Made by a program: the position numbers and the translations under genes. The notes under the pieces were generated by a model. That model was given only the letters and a program-made list of their open reading frames with translations, ran no database searches and was not told the DNA's origin. 44,177 nucleotides of DNA from Gammaproteobacteria bacterium (GTDB taxonomy: Bacteria; Pseudomonadota; Gammaproteobacteria; S012-40): positions 1-44,177 of the forward strand of contig JALUUH010000067.1 of assembly GCA_027021445.1 (NCBI GenBank), in the 5' to 3' direction. Below, piece by piece: positions 29,333 through 38,847 of the stretch (positions are counted from its first letter, which is position 1; each line of letters begins with the position of its first letter).

Positions 29333-29349
29333 TGCTATCAATGATAGCA
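29333..29349. promoter_or_regulatory. Operator palindrome of the toxin-antitoxin operon
   Basis: TGCTATCA (29333-29340) and TGATAGCA (29342-29349) form a perfect 8-bp inverted repeat around one base, 20 bases upstream of the antitoxin start. A similar half-site GCATTGATAG lies at 29370-29379. The position fits FitA-type autorepression. Confidence 0.65.
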
Positions 29350-29574
29350 CTGATGTGTGTAATATGCAAGCATTGATAGTTGGATAGAAATTATTAAACA
29401 CATATTCACCAAAACCCACAAGTATTCTTTCGGCGCACAAAGGTATTAGCCCCTAAATATCGCCTAATTTTTCCTCTATTCCGAGCGCCCCGATTTTGCC
29501 CTTCAACTTCTCTGCAAGGCGGCTAGATATTGTTCAATTTGACCAAAGAATTTTTACGAGAGCGAGCTGGGCTC

Positions 29575-29842
29575 TCACGCGACTGAGAATAACTGGATTA
29601 AAATGCTCTGGGCGGGCGCTCTTGCCGGCAACCTCAAATGCTTGAGAATATTCACGATGGTCGGTGGGGCTTCTATAGCAGCGATGGTTTTGAGTTTGCC
29701 TTGGCAATGAGGGCAAATCTCTATATCGATGTTGAAGACTCGTTTGAGTCAACGTGTCCAGGAAATGTATTGTTTGCGAATGCTTGTGCAGGCAACCACT
29801 TCTGTATCTTTGCCATCATCAGTACTGTCTGCGGGTGGTTGG
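29575..29842 (-). pseudogene. C-terminal remnant of an IS91-family transposase
   Basis: Read on the minus strand, the frame encodes LKRVFNIDIEICPHC then QGKLKTIAAIEAPPTIV, with NILKHLRLPARAPA after it. This is the zinc-finger-like C-terminal end typical of IS91-type transposases (CPHC, IAAIE, ILKHL). A TGA at 29749-29751 interrupts it just before LKRVF, and the part upstream (ISWTR and about 30 residues more) decays quickly. No helicase or Y2 catalytic region is present. The stretch 29350-29574 and 29843-29875 around it shows no gene. It is a dead fragment. Confidence 0.7.
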
Positions 29843-29875
29843 GAAATTATCTGGGAACGCAATTTTATCACCACT

Positions 29876-30232
29876 CTAAATGGGCAGTTCAACAACAAAA
29901 AACGTAGATGTATTATCTTTTACGACAACAACTTCTGAGCTTTCTTCATAAGTGATTGCATGTAATTCTGTTTTCTTACTGAGCTTAATATCCAGACATT
30001 TATAACCTTTAACCGCATCAAACCACCGCACTTCATTTTGATTTATTAACCACAACTCAGCAAGTGCAGGTGTATCGCTTTGTGTGTTCTTAACTTCCAC
30101 ACAAAGATCACCAACTACATTATTTCCTACCCAAATCGTCACATTCGTGTGCGGAAAATTGTCTGCATGTGCTAACGAACTTAACGAATATAATAAGAAG
30201 CTACCACAGCAGATTGATATTAATGTTTTCAT
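29876..30232 (-). CDS. Small exported protein of unknown function
   Basis: The 118-residue product has a signal peptide (about 1-23, ending SLAHA) and a short beta-rich mature domain with two Cys (GDLCVEV and YKCLDI) that could form a disulfide. I do not recognise a family. It is flanked by an IS91 remnant downstream and the NarL-type operon divergently upstream. It looks like a real gene because of the signal peptide and an acceptable site (AGGGG) upstream of ATG 30232. Confidence 0.65.
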   Translation of the reverse strand: MKTLISICCGSFLLYSLSSLAHADNFPHTNVTIWVGNNVVGDLCVEVKNTQSDTPALAELWLINQNEVRWFDAVKGYKCLDIKLSKKTELHAITYEESSEVVVVKDNTSTFFVVELPI

Positions 30233-30459
30233 TATTTATCCCCTTTGCTAATCAATAAGTTATATTTTTTGAAAATAATCCTTTGGATAATTCTTAACAT
30301 AAAACAGAGGGGTAAAAATTATGTAAAAAATATAAACACACTTTTCGATTGAAAAACCATTGATATCCACTACAAATTTACTCCGCGTAGATTGACAATA
30401 TCCACTAAATAATTAATGAAAAAATATTTTCGACAATAACCGAGGAGTTTCGAAATACA

Positions 30460-30488
30460 TTGGCCCACACGATAAGTTGTATTAGAAT
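30460..30488 (+). promoter_or_regulatory. Candidate sigma-70 promoter of the two-component operon
   Basis: TTGGCC (30460-30465) and TAGAAT (30483-30488) are spaced by 17 bases, 28 bases before the regulator start. The -10 box matches the consensus at five of six positions; the -35 box is weaker. Confidence 0.4.
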
Positions 30489-30516
30489 TACATCAATCAT
30501 ATTGTCAAGGTGAGTC

Positions 30517-31203
30517 ATGAGTGATTCAAGTTTTGTAATTCATAATGTATTTTTGGTCGAGGACGATGAGGCGACTCGTCAACGCTTAGTGCAAGCTATT
30601 AACGCACATAAAAGCCTGACCGTTGTATGGAGCTGTGCAACGCTTAGAGAAGGCTTGGCGGCACTTAAAACTCTACATCCAGATGTTTTGCTGGTTGATT
30701 TAGGTTTACCGGATGGCTCAGGCATCGAACTTATTCGCGCCGCACGTTTACTTAATTATGCCATTGAAATCATGGTAATCTCAGTATTCAGCGATGAACG
30801 TCATACCCTTGAAGCGATTAAAGCAGGCGCTTCTGGATATCTATTAAAAGACAGCGATACCACTTATATTGGAGATGCTATTTTGCGTTTATTAGCGGGA
30901 GAGTCTCCCATTAGCGCTGGCATTGCACGCCATGTGTTAAAATCCTGTCGTAAGGCCAACCACTCTCTTGACTTCGCAGAAAGTCTTAAAAAACGATCAC
31001 CCAAACTAACAAAACGTGAGGTTGAAGTTCTTCAGTGTATCACCAAAGGCTATACCTATTACGAAGTGGCAAGCATGTTGGGCATGTCACGCAATACCAT
31101 AACCTCGCATATAAAAAACATTTATCGCAAATTAGAAGTTCATTCACGCGGAGAAGCAGTATTTGAAGCCATGCAATCTGGGCTTATCGATGCACCGTCA
31201 TAA
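30517..31203 (+). CDS. NarL/LuxR-type response regulator
   Basis: The 228-residue protein has an N-terminal receiver domain (VEDDEAT; phospho-acceptor Asp61 in LLVDLGLPDGSG; Lys in YLLKDSD). A LuxR-type helix-turn-helix follows at about 165-220 (LTKREVEVLQCITKGYT then YEVASMLGMSRNTI). It should bind DNA when phosphorylated by the kinase gene 20 bases downstream. The target genes are not evident. Confidence 0.95.
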   Translation: MSDSSFVIHNVFLVEDDEATRQRLVQAINAHKSLTVVWSCATLREGLAALKTLHPDVLLVDLGLPDGSGIELIRAARLLNYAIEIMVISVFSDERHTLEAIKAGASGYLLKDSDTTYIGDAILRLLAGESPISAGIARHVLKSCRKANHSLDFAESLKKRSPKLTKREVEVLQCITKGYTYYEVASMLGMSRNTITSHIKNIYRKLEVHSRGEAVFEAMQSGLIDAPS

Positions 31204-31223
31204 ACCTAAACTTGTGATCATTA

Positions 31224-33122
31224 ATGCTGCGTAAAACCAAGCTGGGTTATGTACTAGTATGGACTACGTTTTATATACTTTGTGTGGCCATTGCCACATT
31301 GGTTTTTCTCTACGAATTACCGCTACCTAATAACAGTTTGACACTCGCAGAAGCTGAGTTTGCACCGGTCAATACCACTAACCTTAACAATATCCCTGAA
31401 ACGAGCTGGACAACAACAAGCTTACCCGATAATTGGCGCAAGCAGGAAGAGACAAAAGCAGAAATCGTCAACGGTTGGTATCGGGCTAACATCGAACTTG
31501 AGGTAGCACCTGATCAACTATGGGCCATTTTGGTTTCTTCCGCTAGGATGAATATTGCGATCTATCTAAACGGAAATCTGCTGGGACAAGGCGGACGTTT
31601 TGCCGATCCGGTGGCACGAAACTGGTTGACTCCCTTGTTTTTTTCGATCCCCAGCGGCTTGTTAAAAGCCGAAAAAAACATCCTGCATGTACGGATAAAA
31701 GCCGACCAACCCGGCATGGGTTTTCTGCCCAAACTGCATCTAGCACCCTATGAGCAGCTTGTTGCATCGTATGATACCCATTATTTTGTTCGCATTACCA
31801 GCGTGCAAATTATTACCATTTTATTATTCGCTCAAAGTGCCGGGATCGGACTGCTATGGTTTATTCGCAAACGTGAGGTGTATTACGGATATTATGCGCT
31901 TGGAACCTTGCTCTGGGGTTTGCACAACTTCAATATATTTGTAATACATATCCCTATGAATACGCGACTATGGGATTGGTTCGCTTTTTGTACGCTGGGT
32001 TTTTATGCCTTTTTATCGGTCTTATTTTTTCATCGATTTTTTGGTGAAAAAATTCCGAAAATTGAAATACCAATGCTTGTTTTTGCCCTTCTTTGCTCCT
32101 CTATTCTTTTTTTTCTGGACGGGAAAATATTTTATTTTGTCGCATTATCCATTTGGTATCCCGCTGCATGCATAGCAGGTGTTTATGGTACGCTTTATCT
32201 TGCGGTGAATGCCTGGAGGCATCGCAACACAGAATTACAAATTATTACCGCCTCCGGAATCGTCACGATGTTTTATGCGACCCATGATATATTAATGAGA
32301 CACAATGTGATTGATTGGGGAAATGGGTTTTTTATCCAATATGCGGCGGTCATCTTAGTACCGGGTTTTGCTATTATTTTATTATACCGGTTTGCGTCTT
32401 CGTTGGATGAAGCAGAAACATTGAACCTGGATCTTGAAAAACGCGTTGAGGAAAAACATCAGGAACTCAGGAAAAATCATCAAAAACTTCAGCAGCTAGA
32501 AAACGAACGCATACGTACCGAAGAACGTGAACGTTTGATGCTGGATATGCATGATGGCATGGGCGGAAGCCTGGTTTCTACACTAGCCATGATTGAGATG
32601 GGAAAAGTAAATATAGATGAGGTTGCCGACGCCTTACGTAGTTCTTTGGATGATCTGTACTTAATGATTAACTCCATGGATATCCAAGAAGATGAACTCA
32701 TCAGTGTGCTCGGTAATTTCAGGGATCGCATTACCCCAAAACTAAACCACAGTAATATTCAGATAGAATGGAATATTGAAGACATTCCATCTATCCCCGG
32801 CCTTAACCCGCGCAATGCGTTGCATGTATTGCGCATACTTCAAGAAGCGGTAACCAATATCATTAAGCATGCTCATGCGAGCAAAATTAGTTTTTCAGTA
32901 AAATCAACCGGTGATCAATATGAAAACGCGAGTATTGTTATAAAAATTAGCGACAACGGACAAGGTTTCCATGCACAAAACCCAACAGGATTAGGTATTG
33001 ATAACATGCATCAGCGAGCATTGAGTATGGGTAGTACGTTATCTATACATTCAAATTCACTCGGTACACAAGTCAAATTAATAATCCCAACAGTTGCGAA
33101 GCCTAAAATGATAACAGAGTAA
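31224..33122 (+). CDS. Seven-transmembrane sensor histidine kinase (NarX/DesK-type catalytic core)
   Basis: The 632-residue product has an N-terminal membrane helix (about 9-29), an extracytoplasmic beta-rich domain (about 45-185), and about seven membrane helices (about 190-390) in the 7TMR-DISM style. A coiled coil, a HisKA_3 domain with phospho-acceptor His443 (MLDMHDGMGGSLV), and a HATPase domain follow. The latter has LQEAVTNIIKHAHAS, ISDNGQGF and GLGIDNMHQRA. The extracytoplasmic part probably binds a carbohydrate-like ligand, as in 7TMR-DISM proteins; that is inference. It is translated 20 bases after its regulator, and the regulator-first order is normal for this group. Confidence 0.93.
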   Translation: MLRKTKLGYVLVWTTFYILCVAIATLVFLYELPLPNNSLTLAEAEFAPVNTTNLNNIPETSWTTTSLPDNWRKQEETKAEIVNGWYRANIELEVAPDQLWAILVSSARMNIAIYLNGNLLGQGGRFADPVARNWLTPLFFSIPSGLLKAEKNILHVRIKADQPGMGFLPKLHLAPYEQLVASYDTHYFVRITSVQIITILLFAQSAGIGLLWFIRKREVYYGYYALGTLLWGLHNFNIFVIHIPMNTRLWDWFAFCTLGFYAFLSVLFFHRFFGEKIPKIEIPMLVFALLCSSILFFLDGKIFYFVALSIWYPAACIAGVYGTLYLAVNAWRHRNTELQIITASGIVTMFYATHDILMRHNVIDWGNGFFIQYAAVILVPGFAIILLYRFASSLDEAETLNLDLEKRVEEKHQELRKNHQKLQQLENERIRTEERERLMLDMHDGMGGSLVSTLAMIEMGKVNIDEVADALRSSLDDLYLMINSMDIQEDELISVLGNFRDRITPKLNHSNIQIEWNIEDIPSIPGLNPRNALHVLRILQEAVTNIIKHAHASKISFSVKSTGDQYENASIVIKISDNGQGFHAQNPTGLGIDNMHQRALSMGSTLSIHSNSLGTQVKLIIPTVAKPKMITE

Positions 33123-33236
33123 GTACTGCCCATCCCTTATAATGCATATTTCTTGCATTGCGCTATAGATTTATCGCCCCCTCATAACATTGAATAAAAA
33201 GATGAAAAACCGTGAAACCGTTAACTAGGCAATAAG

Positions 33237-33884
33237 GTGCAAGTAAAAATTAGGCCCGCGCGAAACCAAGACATCCCCTTCCTTGCATGGGTGATGTTTA
33301 CGGCTGCGCGCTCTCATCTCGCCGTGTGTCCGTGGAGTGTGATCTACGATGAATCAGAAACACGAACCCAAATACTACTGGCGCGTTTGTCGCAAATTCC
33401 AGCTCTGCATTGGTCCCATGTCTCGAAGTTCTGGATTGCGCAGGTAGACGGAACGTCGGCCGCCGCCATGTGTGGATTTGTGCCTGCGCAGACGACACTC
33501 TCCATTCCAGCCGAACCTGAACTTAGCGTCGCTAAACAAGAATTTGGCTATTCTGAACAACGTCTCGCCGGTATCCGCGAGCGACTCACGACCGCATCGC
33601 ACGGGTTTCCCGAGGACCTGCCCAACATCTGGGCAATTGAAAACGTTGCCGTTCTAGCGAAATTTCGCGGCAAAGGCTTGATTGATCAGCTGTTCGAGCA
33701 TACCCTTGAAGAGGGACGAAAAAAAGGCTTTAAACAGGTACAGATCCTGAGTCTGATCGGCAATGAACCGGGCCAGCGAGCATTTGAGCGCAACGGATTC
33801 AAGGTATTATCACAGAAGACAAACGCGGCGTTCGACGAGTTGTTCGGAACGCCTGGTGCTAAACTGCTTACGCGAAATTTATGA
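33237..33884 (+). CDS. GNAT-family acetyltransferase
   Basis: The 215-residue product has the GNAT acetyl-CoA motif A (NVAVLAKFRGKGLIDQLFEHT) and motif B-like RAFERNGFKVL near the C-terminus. The natural substrate is unknown. The start is GTG 33237; no in-frame ATG is nearby, and a TAA lies just upstream. The gene is markedly richer in G+C than its neighbours: I count 35 of 60 at 33421-33480 against 17 of 60 at 34021-34080 in the next gene. That suggests recent acquisition. Confidence 0.88.
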   Translation: MQVKIRPARNQDIPFLAWVMFTAARSHLAVCPWSVIYDESETRTQILLARLSQIPALHWSHVSKFWIAQVDGTSAAAMCGFVPAQTTLSIPAEPELSVAKQEFGYSEQRLAGIRERLTTASHGFPEDLPNIWAIENVAVLAKFRGKGLIDQLFEHTLEEGRKKGFKQVQILSLIGNEPGQRAFERNGFKVLSQKTNAAFDELFGTPGAKLLTRNL

Positions 33885-33935
33885 CTGAGTCGGCCACGAC
33901 AATTACGCTTTGGGTATAAAGTATGCGAGATAAAT

Positions 33936-34301
33936 ATGAAATTTTCAGATAATGATAAAGTCAATAAGTTCTTGCTCGATTTGCAATCTATAGCGCCGGA
34001 CAAACTGACGATAATCGAGTCAGTAAGAAAGATATTTCTGAGTACTAACAAAGAACTTATTGAAGATATAAAATATGGCGGATTGGTTTTTAACCTATCC
34101 AATGCATTAATAGCCGGTATCTTTCCTTACAAAAAACACATCTCTATTGAATTTAGTAATGGTGTTGATTTCCCTGACCCATCCGGAATGCTTGAAGGAA
34201 AGGGAAAGCAAAGAAGGCATTTGAAGATTGTCGAAAAACAAGACATTAAAACTAAAAATGTCAAAATGTTCGTCACTGAAGCGGTAAAAGATCAAACCTA
34301 A
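33936..34301 (+). CDS. DUF1801 (YdhG-like) protein
   Basis: The 121-residue product matches the DUF1801/YdhG fold: IIESVRKIFLSTNKELIEDIKYGGLVF, then a beta region (ALIAGIFPYKKHISIEFSNG) and KGKQRRHLKI. The function is unknown; the fold is related to the iron-chaperone-like frataxin shape by some classifications. It is AT-rich like the core genome. It converges with arfB across a 47-base gap. Confidence 0.85.
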   Translation: MKFSDNDKVNKFLLDLQSIAPDKLTIIESVRKIFLSTNKELIEDIKYGGLVFNLSNALIAGIFPYKKHISIEFSNGVDFPDPSGMLEGKGKQRRHLKIVEKQDIKTKNVKMFVTEAVKDQT

Positions 34302-34348
34302 TTAACCTCCCCAGTTTGCCATGCCTCAAACGGATAAAAAGATTTTTT

Positions 34349-34777
34349 CTAATCCTGGCTCACTTTCTGGCGCAGTAATTTCAATTTTCCGCGCCTGTCT
34401 TTATTGTTCAGGCGTTTTGTTTTAGACGCTTTCGTCGGCTTGGTAGGCCTTCTCATTCGCTTAACAAGCATCACACTCTCAACTAATTCTGTTAGTCGCA
34501 ATAACGCCACGGCCTTATTCTTATCTTGACTGCGAAATTCCTGTGCCTTTATCACAACAACGCCATCTGAAGTTATTCGCTGATCGCGCAAGGCAAGCAG
34601 TCTTTGTTTATAAACGTCGGGAAGTGAAGAACCGCGAATATCAAAGCGTAGATGAATCGCAGAGTTAACCTTGTTAACATTCTGGCCACCCGCTCCCTGC
34701 GCTCTGATTGCAGTCATATCCACTTCATGAAGAGGAACAACATATCGGGGAAAAATTTTCGTGGTACTTGCGCTCAT
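34349..34777 (-). CDS. arfB: Alternative ribosome-rescue factor B (ArfB, peptidyl-tRNA hydrolase)
   Basis: The 142-residue protein has the GGQ catalytic motif (Gly30, Gly31, Gln32 in RAQGAGGQNVNKVNS), the SDGVVVIKAQEFRSQDKNK region, and the Lys/Arg-rich C-terminal tail (SKTKRLNNKDRRGKLKLLR) that enters the empty mRNA channel. ArfB hydrolyses peptidyl-tRNA on ribosomes stalled at the end of broken mRNA. It starts 9 bases after lptG ends on the same strand and could be co-transcribed with it. Confidence 0.95.
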   Translation of the reverse strand: MSASTTKIFPRYVVPLHEVDMTAIRAQGAGGQNVNKVNSAIHLRFDIRGSSLPDVYKQRLLALRDQRITSDGVVVIKAQEFRSQDKNKAVALLRLTELVESVMLVKRMRRPTKPTKASKTKRLNNKDRRGKLKLLRQKVSQD

Positions 34778-34786
34778 TAGAAAAAA

Positions 34787-35854
34787 TCAATGAATCCTTC
34801 GCAGCATCATCAATGCCACACTCAAAAAAAACAAGGTAGGAGTAACAGCCGTTAATAGCGGATTAAACTCATAGACTAATCCTATATAATTTGCTACCTG
34901 CCCCAAAATATAAAACCCAATACCCATCAAAGTTCCAATCATAATCCGGTGTCCAGAGCTCACCGATCTCAACGGCCCAAAAATAAAAGGAACCGCCAAT
35001 AAAACCATCGTAACCACGGAAATGGGAGCCATAATTTTTGTCCAAAATGCCTGCACAAATGCCCGCGACTCAATATCATTTGCTTGTAAGAACTGAGAGT
35101 AAGTATACAAGGTCGTCAACGACATTGTCTGCGGATTAATAACCACCGTTTGCAATATCTCCGGTTCCAACAAAGACTGCCATGGTAGTTTTTCATACTG
35201 CGAAAATACCACGCCTTCCAGTGATACGTTCTCTTGCACTACCTGTTCCAGCAACCATGCATTTTTTTGTAAATATTTCGCGCTTTCCGCTTGCATTCTC
35301 ATGACCAGCTGTTGATGCTCATCTAATGTATAGATTTGAATATCTCCAGCACCAATTCCAGGAATCATTTTATTCATTTGAATAAAATGATCGCCTTCCC
35401 GCACCCAAAAACCTTTTTTAGTTTCCAGCACCTTACCTTCGGTAAATGCTAAGCTGCGTTTCGTTTCAGCAAACGTTTCAGCAGGTGGAGCAATAAACTC
35501 CCCAATCACAATAACAGCAGCCATCACTATCAATGCTACTTTTAATACCGATACCACCATTCGATTAATCGAAACACCAGCAGCACGAAAAGCGGTTAGT
35601 TCAGAAGAACCCGCGAGTGTGCCCAAGCCCATCAGCGTACCTAATAAAGATGCTGGGGGGAAAATCTCATACAATAAACGCGGCACCGAAAAAAACACAT
35701 ATATTGCAGCTTGCAAAACATCGTATGCACCGCGTCCCGTTTTTGCCAATTCGTCAACAAACTCAGCAAATGTCAAAATAGCAAGCAAAACAAATATTAC
35801 GATGAACATCGATTGTAAAACACTAAGCGCAATATAACGATCAAGCAGTTTCAT
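34787..35854 (-). CDS. lptG: LPS export ABC transporter permease LptG
   Basis: The 355-residue protein has the LptF/LptG (YjgP/YjgQ) layout: two N-terminal and two-plus-two helices around a periplasmic beta-jellyroll domain (about 130-260). Characteristic segments are LLDRYIALSVLQSMFIVI at the start, PPASLLGTLMGLGTLAGSSELTAFRAAG, and the C-terminal helices with GTLMGIGFYILGQVANYIG. It works with LptF and LptB to extract LPS from the inner membrane. Its ATG shares one base with the lptF stop (TGATG), so the two are translationally coupled. Confidence 0.96.
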   Translation of the reverse strand: MKLLDRYIALSVLQSMFIVIFVLLAILTFAEFVDELAKTGRGAYDVLQAAIYVFFSVPRLLYEIFPPASLLGTLMGLGTLAGSSELTAFRAAGVSINRMVVSVLKVALIVMAAVIVIGEFIAPPAETFAETKRSLAFTEGKVLETKKGFWVREGDHFIQMNKMIPGIGAGDIQIYTLDEHQQLVMRMQAESAKYLQKNAWLLEQVVQENVSLEGVVFSQYEKLPWQSLLEPEILQTVVINPQTMSLTTLYTYSQFLQANDIESRAFVQAFWTKIMAPISVVTMVLLAVPFIFGPLRSVSSGHRIMIGTLMGIGFYILGQVANYIGLVYEFNPLLTAVTPTLFFLSVALMMLRRIH

Positions 35855-36948
35855 CAGCGTTGCAACGATTTAAGGCCGGAAAAAAGATAGGCAATCCCGT
35901 ATTGCCTATGCCATATATAAAATACCAGAGAAATAAACAGAGCATGCGCCCACCAAATGCCAAGATAAGAAGGAAGTACTTCTTGTTTCAACCAGGTCTT
36001 TCCTATCATCATCAAATACAAATAGCTAATAAAAAAAATAAGCGCGATAAACAACTTTGCAAACCGGCCTTGGCGTGGATCAGAACGACTCAATAAAACC
36101 GCCAACAAGGCGAGCACTATGCATGAAATAGGCATCGCCAAACGCCAATGAAGCTCAGCAATCTCACTCGGTTGAGATGAACTCAACAACTCACTCATTG
36201 ACTGCGTCGACGCACGTGCTGCGGTCGATTTATCGCCTTGTTGCCACACTTGCACTTCGCCTTTTTCGAACTCATGGAATCGATATCCACGACCCTCAGC
36301 GAGCACCTCGTAGCGCGTCCCCTTTTCCAGGACTAAATAACGCGCCTTACCCTGATCGGCCTTTCTTAAAAACCCACGCTGTGCGGTAAAAATATCGATT
36401 TTTCCATCAATTTCCAGATGCACAAACACATCCCTCATCTGCTTGCTCACAGGATCTATACTTTCAATATAGAAAATGCCTTGTCCTTTTCGAATCTGAT
36501 GAAAACGTCCTGGAGCAATAAATGCGACTTCAGACTCAGCACCTGCCTGGTCACGAATTAAATATTGCGTTTTCTCAGCCCAGGGCGCAACCCAGAAGGA
36601 TAAGCTGGCAACGAGGGCTGCGACCAACAACACAAATACGGCTAAGGCTCGAATTAAGTGTGGTATGCCAATGCCACAGGACTCCATCGCGGTTATTTCG
36701 GAGTCCTTATACATTCTTCCCAAGCTAATCAAAATAGCTAAAAATAAGGAAAAAGGAATAATCAACACCATATAATTCAGGGTAAACAAACTCAGCAGTT
36801 TAAAAATAAACTCAGTCGGTAAATGCCCCGATGCAGCGTCTGACATATAACGGATAAAATGTTTGCTGGCAAAGATCAAAATTAGAACAACCAATACTGC
36901 AAACAGATTAGCCATGACTTCTTTGACTAAATAACGGTTTATCAGCAC
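35854..36948 (-). CDS. lptF: LPS export ABC transporter permease LptF
   Basis: The product, 364 residues from GTG 36948, has the LptF layout: NRYLVKEVMANLFAVLVVL, RYMSDAASGHLP, LGRMYKDSEITAMESCGIG, a periplasmic beta domain (about 125-260) and C-terminal helices. LptF is the paired permease of LptG. A longer reading from ATG 37026 adds 26 residues that are not part of the family; the GTG gives 364 residues, close to the 366 of Escherichia coli, so I prefer it, although its ribosome site is weak. It is divergent from pepA, the common gammaproteobacterial order. Confidence 0.94.
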   Translation of the reverse strand: MLINRYLVKEVMANLFAVLVVLILIFASKHFIRYMSDAASGHLPTEFIFKLLSLFTLNYMVLIIPFSLFLAILISLGRMYKDSEITAMESCGIGIPHLIRALAVFVLLVAALVASLSFWVAPWAEKTQYLIRDQAGAESEVAFIAPGRFHQIRKGQGIFYIESIDPVSKQMRDVFVHLEIDGKIDIFTAQRGFLRKADQGKARYLVLEKGTRYEVLAEGRGYRFHEFEKGEVQVWQQGDKSTAARASTQSMSELLSSSQPSEIAELHWRLAMPISCIVLALLAVLLSRSDPRQGRFAKLFIALIFFISYLYLMMIGKTWLKQEVLPSYLGIWWAHALFISLVFYIWHRQYGIAYLFSGLKSLQR

Positions 36949-37273
36949 AATATTATCTGCCAACCCACAGTAAAAAAGAATAAAGATTGCTTTGCGCTTT
37001 TCTGTAATAATGACGACATTGACCAACCTAAATACGGCATAAATATTTGCGCTAAAGAACTTTTATAGCGGTATATTAATTTAATGATACAATCTACTCT
37101 CGCATGCTCCACCACACGTAGACATCTAAACATATAGGGATTGAATTTTAGCACGCGGCGAACATAAAAAGACTTAAACTTTTTTCGTTGCAATGTTACT
37201 AACAATCTATTACCCGTGAGTACCTCTGGAAACTGCTCTCCAAAGGTCTCCATATAGCTTTTGAGGATATTTC
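36949..37273. promoter_or_regulatory. Divergent lptF / pepA intergenic region
   Basis: This stretch separates two divergent core genes, so both promoters should be here. I see no strong, unambiguous sigma-70 box pair. A poor ribosome site (GAGGAT, 6 bases before the pepA ATG) is at the right edge. No RNA gene or hairpin with a T-tract was found. Confidence 0.45.
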
Positions 37274-38776
37274 ATGGATTTCAACGTAATAACCGGCACC
37301 TTAAATACGCTGAAAACAGGCTGTCTAATAATCGGTGTTTTCGAAAAAAACAAACTGAGCGCAAGTGCCAAAGATCTCGATAGTGCGGCAGAAAAGTACC
37401 TCTCTCGTTTTCTGAAAAAAGGGGATTTTAAAGCAACTATCGGTGAGACCTATGTATTACACGATCTGCCAAATATTACCGCTGAACGGATCTTACTCGT
37501 TGGATGCGGCATAGAAAAAGACTTAAATCCGGCAAACTACCTTAAAATTCTGACACATTCTGCCGAAACATTAAACACTGTTGCCACCACGAATGCCATC
37601 TCTTGCTTACCGGAGCTAACACTTAAAGACCTTGACCTACGGTGGAAAACAAACGTCGCAACACGCGCCATAATCACCAGCACCTACCGTAGCGACACCT
37701 TAAAAACTCAACAAGCTGAGCAAACTTCCCGTTTGAAAAAAGTAAGCTGGTTTGCCGCAGATAAACACGCGGCTAACTCGATGAAAAAAGGCGTAGACTT
37801 TGGCACTGCAATCGCTGACGGCATCAATCTGTCACGCGAACTGGGCAATCTTCCTGGAAATGTATGCACTCCTAGCTATCTCGCAGAACTAGCAATCTCT
37901 CTCTCCAATCAGCATAAGAAGCTTAAAAGCAAAATACTGGAGGAGCAAGATATGGAGCGTCTGGGTATGGGCGCTTTATTATCCGTCTCGCGCGGGAGTC
38001 GACAGCCAGCCAAGCTCATTATTATGGAATACTCCGGTACCGCAAAAGATAAAAAACCAGTGGTCTTTGTAGGCAAGGGACTCACCTTTGACTCCGGTGG
38101 AATATCCATAAAACCTTCGCCATCAATGGATGAAATGAAATATGACATGTGTGGCGGAGCGAGCGTCTTTGGCGCCATCAAGGCAATTGCAGCATTAGAA
38201 TTACCGATTAATGTCATTGGCGTAGTACCCAGTTCGGAAAATATGCCCGATGGCGACGCCAATAAACCCGGCGATATCGTGACGAGCTTATCCGGCCAAA
38301 CCATTGAAGTATTAAATACGGATGCAGAAGGCCGTTTGATTCTTTGCGATGCACTCACCTATTGTGAAAAATTCAAACCCGATGTCGTCATTGATATTGC
38401 CACCTTAACCGGTGCCTGTGTCATCGCCCTGGGAAGTCACGCAACGGCTTTATTTAGCAATAATGATAAATTAGCACAAGATCTAGAAAAAGCGGGCAAC
38501 ACTAGCCTAGACCGAACCTGGCGAATGCCACTTTGGGACGATTACCAGGAACAACTAAAAAGCAATTTTGCAGATATGGCAAACATCGGTGGACGTGAAG
38601 GAGGAAGCATTACCGCCGCCTGCTTTTTATCTCGATATACCAAGGATTACCGCTGGGCACACCTGGACATCGCGGGATCTGCATGGATAGGTGGTAGCAA
38701 AAAAGGCTCCACAGGCCGACCGGTTTCGTTACTCGTACAATATGTCATTGATCGCTGCGGAAAATCTATAAAATAA
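37274..38776 (+). CDS. pepA: Leucyl aminopeptidase PepA (M17)
   Basis: The 500-residue protein matches the M17 family along its length. The two-metal ligands are visible: Lys268 and Asp273 in GKGLTFDSGG, Asp350 and Glu352 in NTDAEGR, with catalytic Arg354. The N-terminal macrodomain-like half is present. It removes N-terminal residues such as Leu from peptides; in Escherichia coli it also binds DNA in Xer recombination, which cannot be judged here. It is divergent from lptF and followed by holC after 71 bases. Confidence 0.97.
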   Translation: MDFNVITGTLNTLKTGCLIIGVFEKNKLSASAKDLDSAAEKYLSRFLKKGDFKATIGETYVLHDLPNITAERILLVGCGIEKDLNPANYLKILTHSAETLNTVATTNAISCLPELTLKDLDLRWKTNVATRAIITSTYRSDTLKTQQAEQTSRLKKVSWFAADKHAANSMKKGVDFGTAIADGINLSRELGNLPGNVCTPSYLAELAISLSNQHKKLKSKILEEQDMERLGMGALLSVSRGSRQPAKLIIMEYSGTAKDKKPVVFVGKGLTFDSGGISIKPSPSMDEMKYDMCGGASVFGAIKAIAALELPINVIGVVPSSENMPDGDANKPGDIVTSLSGQTIEVLNTDAEGRLILCDALTYCEKFKPDVVIDIATLTGACVIALGSHATALFSNNDKLAQDLEKAGNTSLDRTWRMPLWDDYQEQLKSNFADMANIGGREGGSITAACFLSRYTKDYRWAHLDIAGSAWIGGSKKGSTGRPVSLLVQYVIDRCGKSIK

Positions 38777-38847
38777 AGCAGACTTTCAAAAACTTAGCGC
38801 GGCATATATATTGCTTTTCTTACCCAAACTAATAATTGACACGATAG

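Noticed and set aside
29638-29907. Plus-strand frames over the IS91 remnant
   Set aside because: They are antisense shadows of the transposase fragment, which has the recognisable family sequence.
30392-30420. TTGACA box at 30392-30397 as a promoter
   Set aside because: No acceptable -10 box lies at 16-18 bases; the pair at 30460-30488 is better.
36949-37026. N-terminal extension of LptF from ATG 37026
   Set aside because: It adds residues absent from the family; the GTG start gives the family length.
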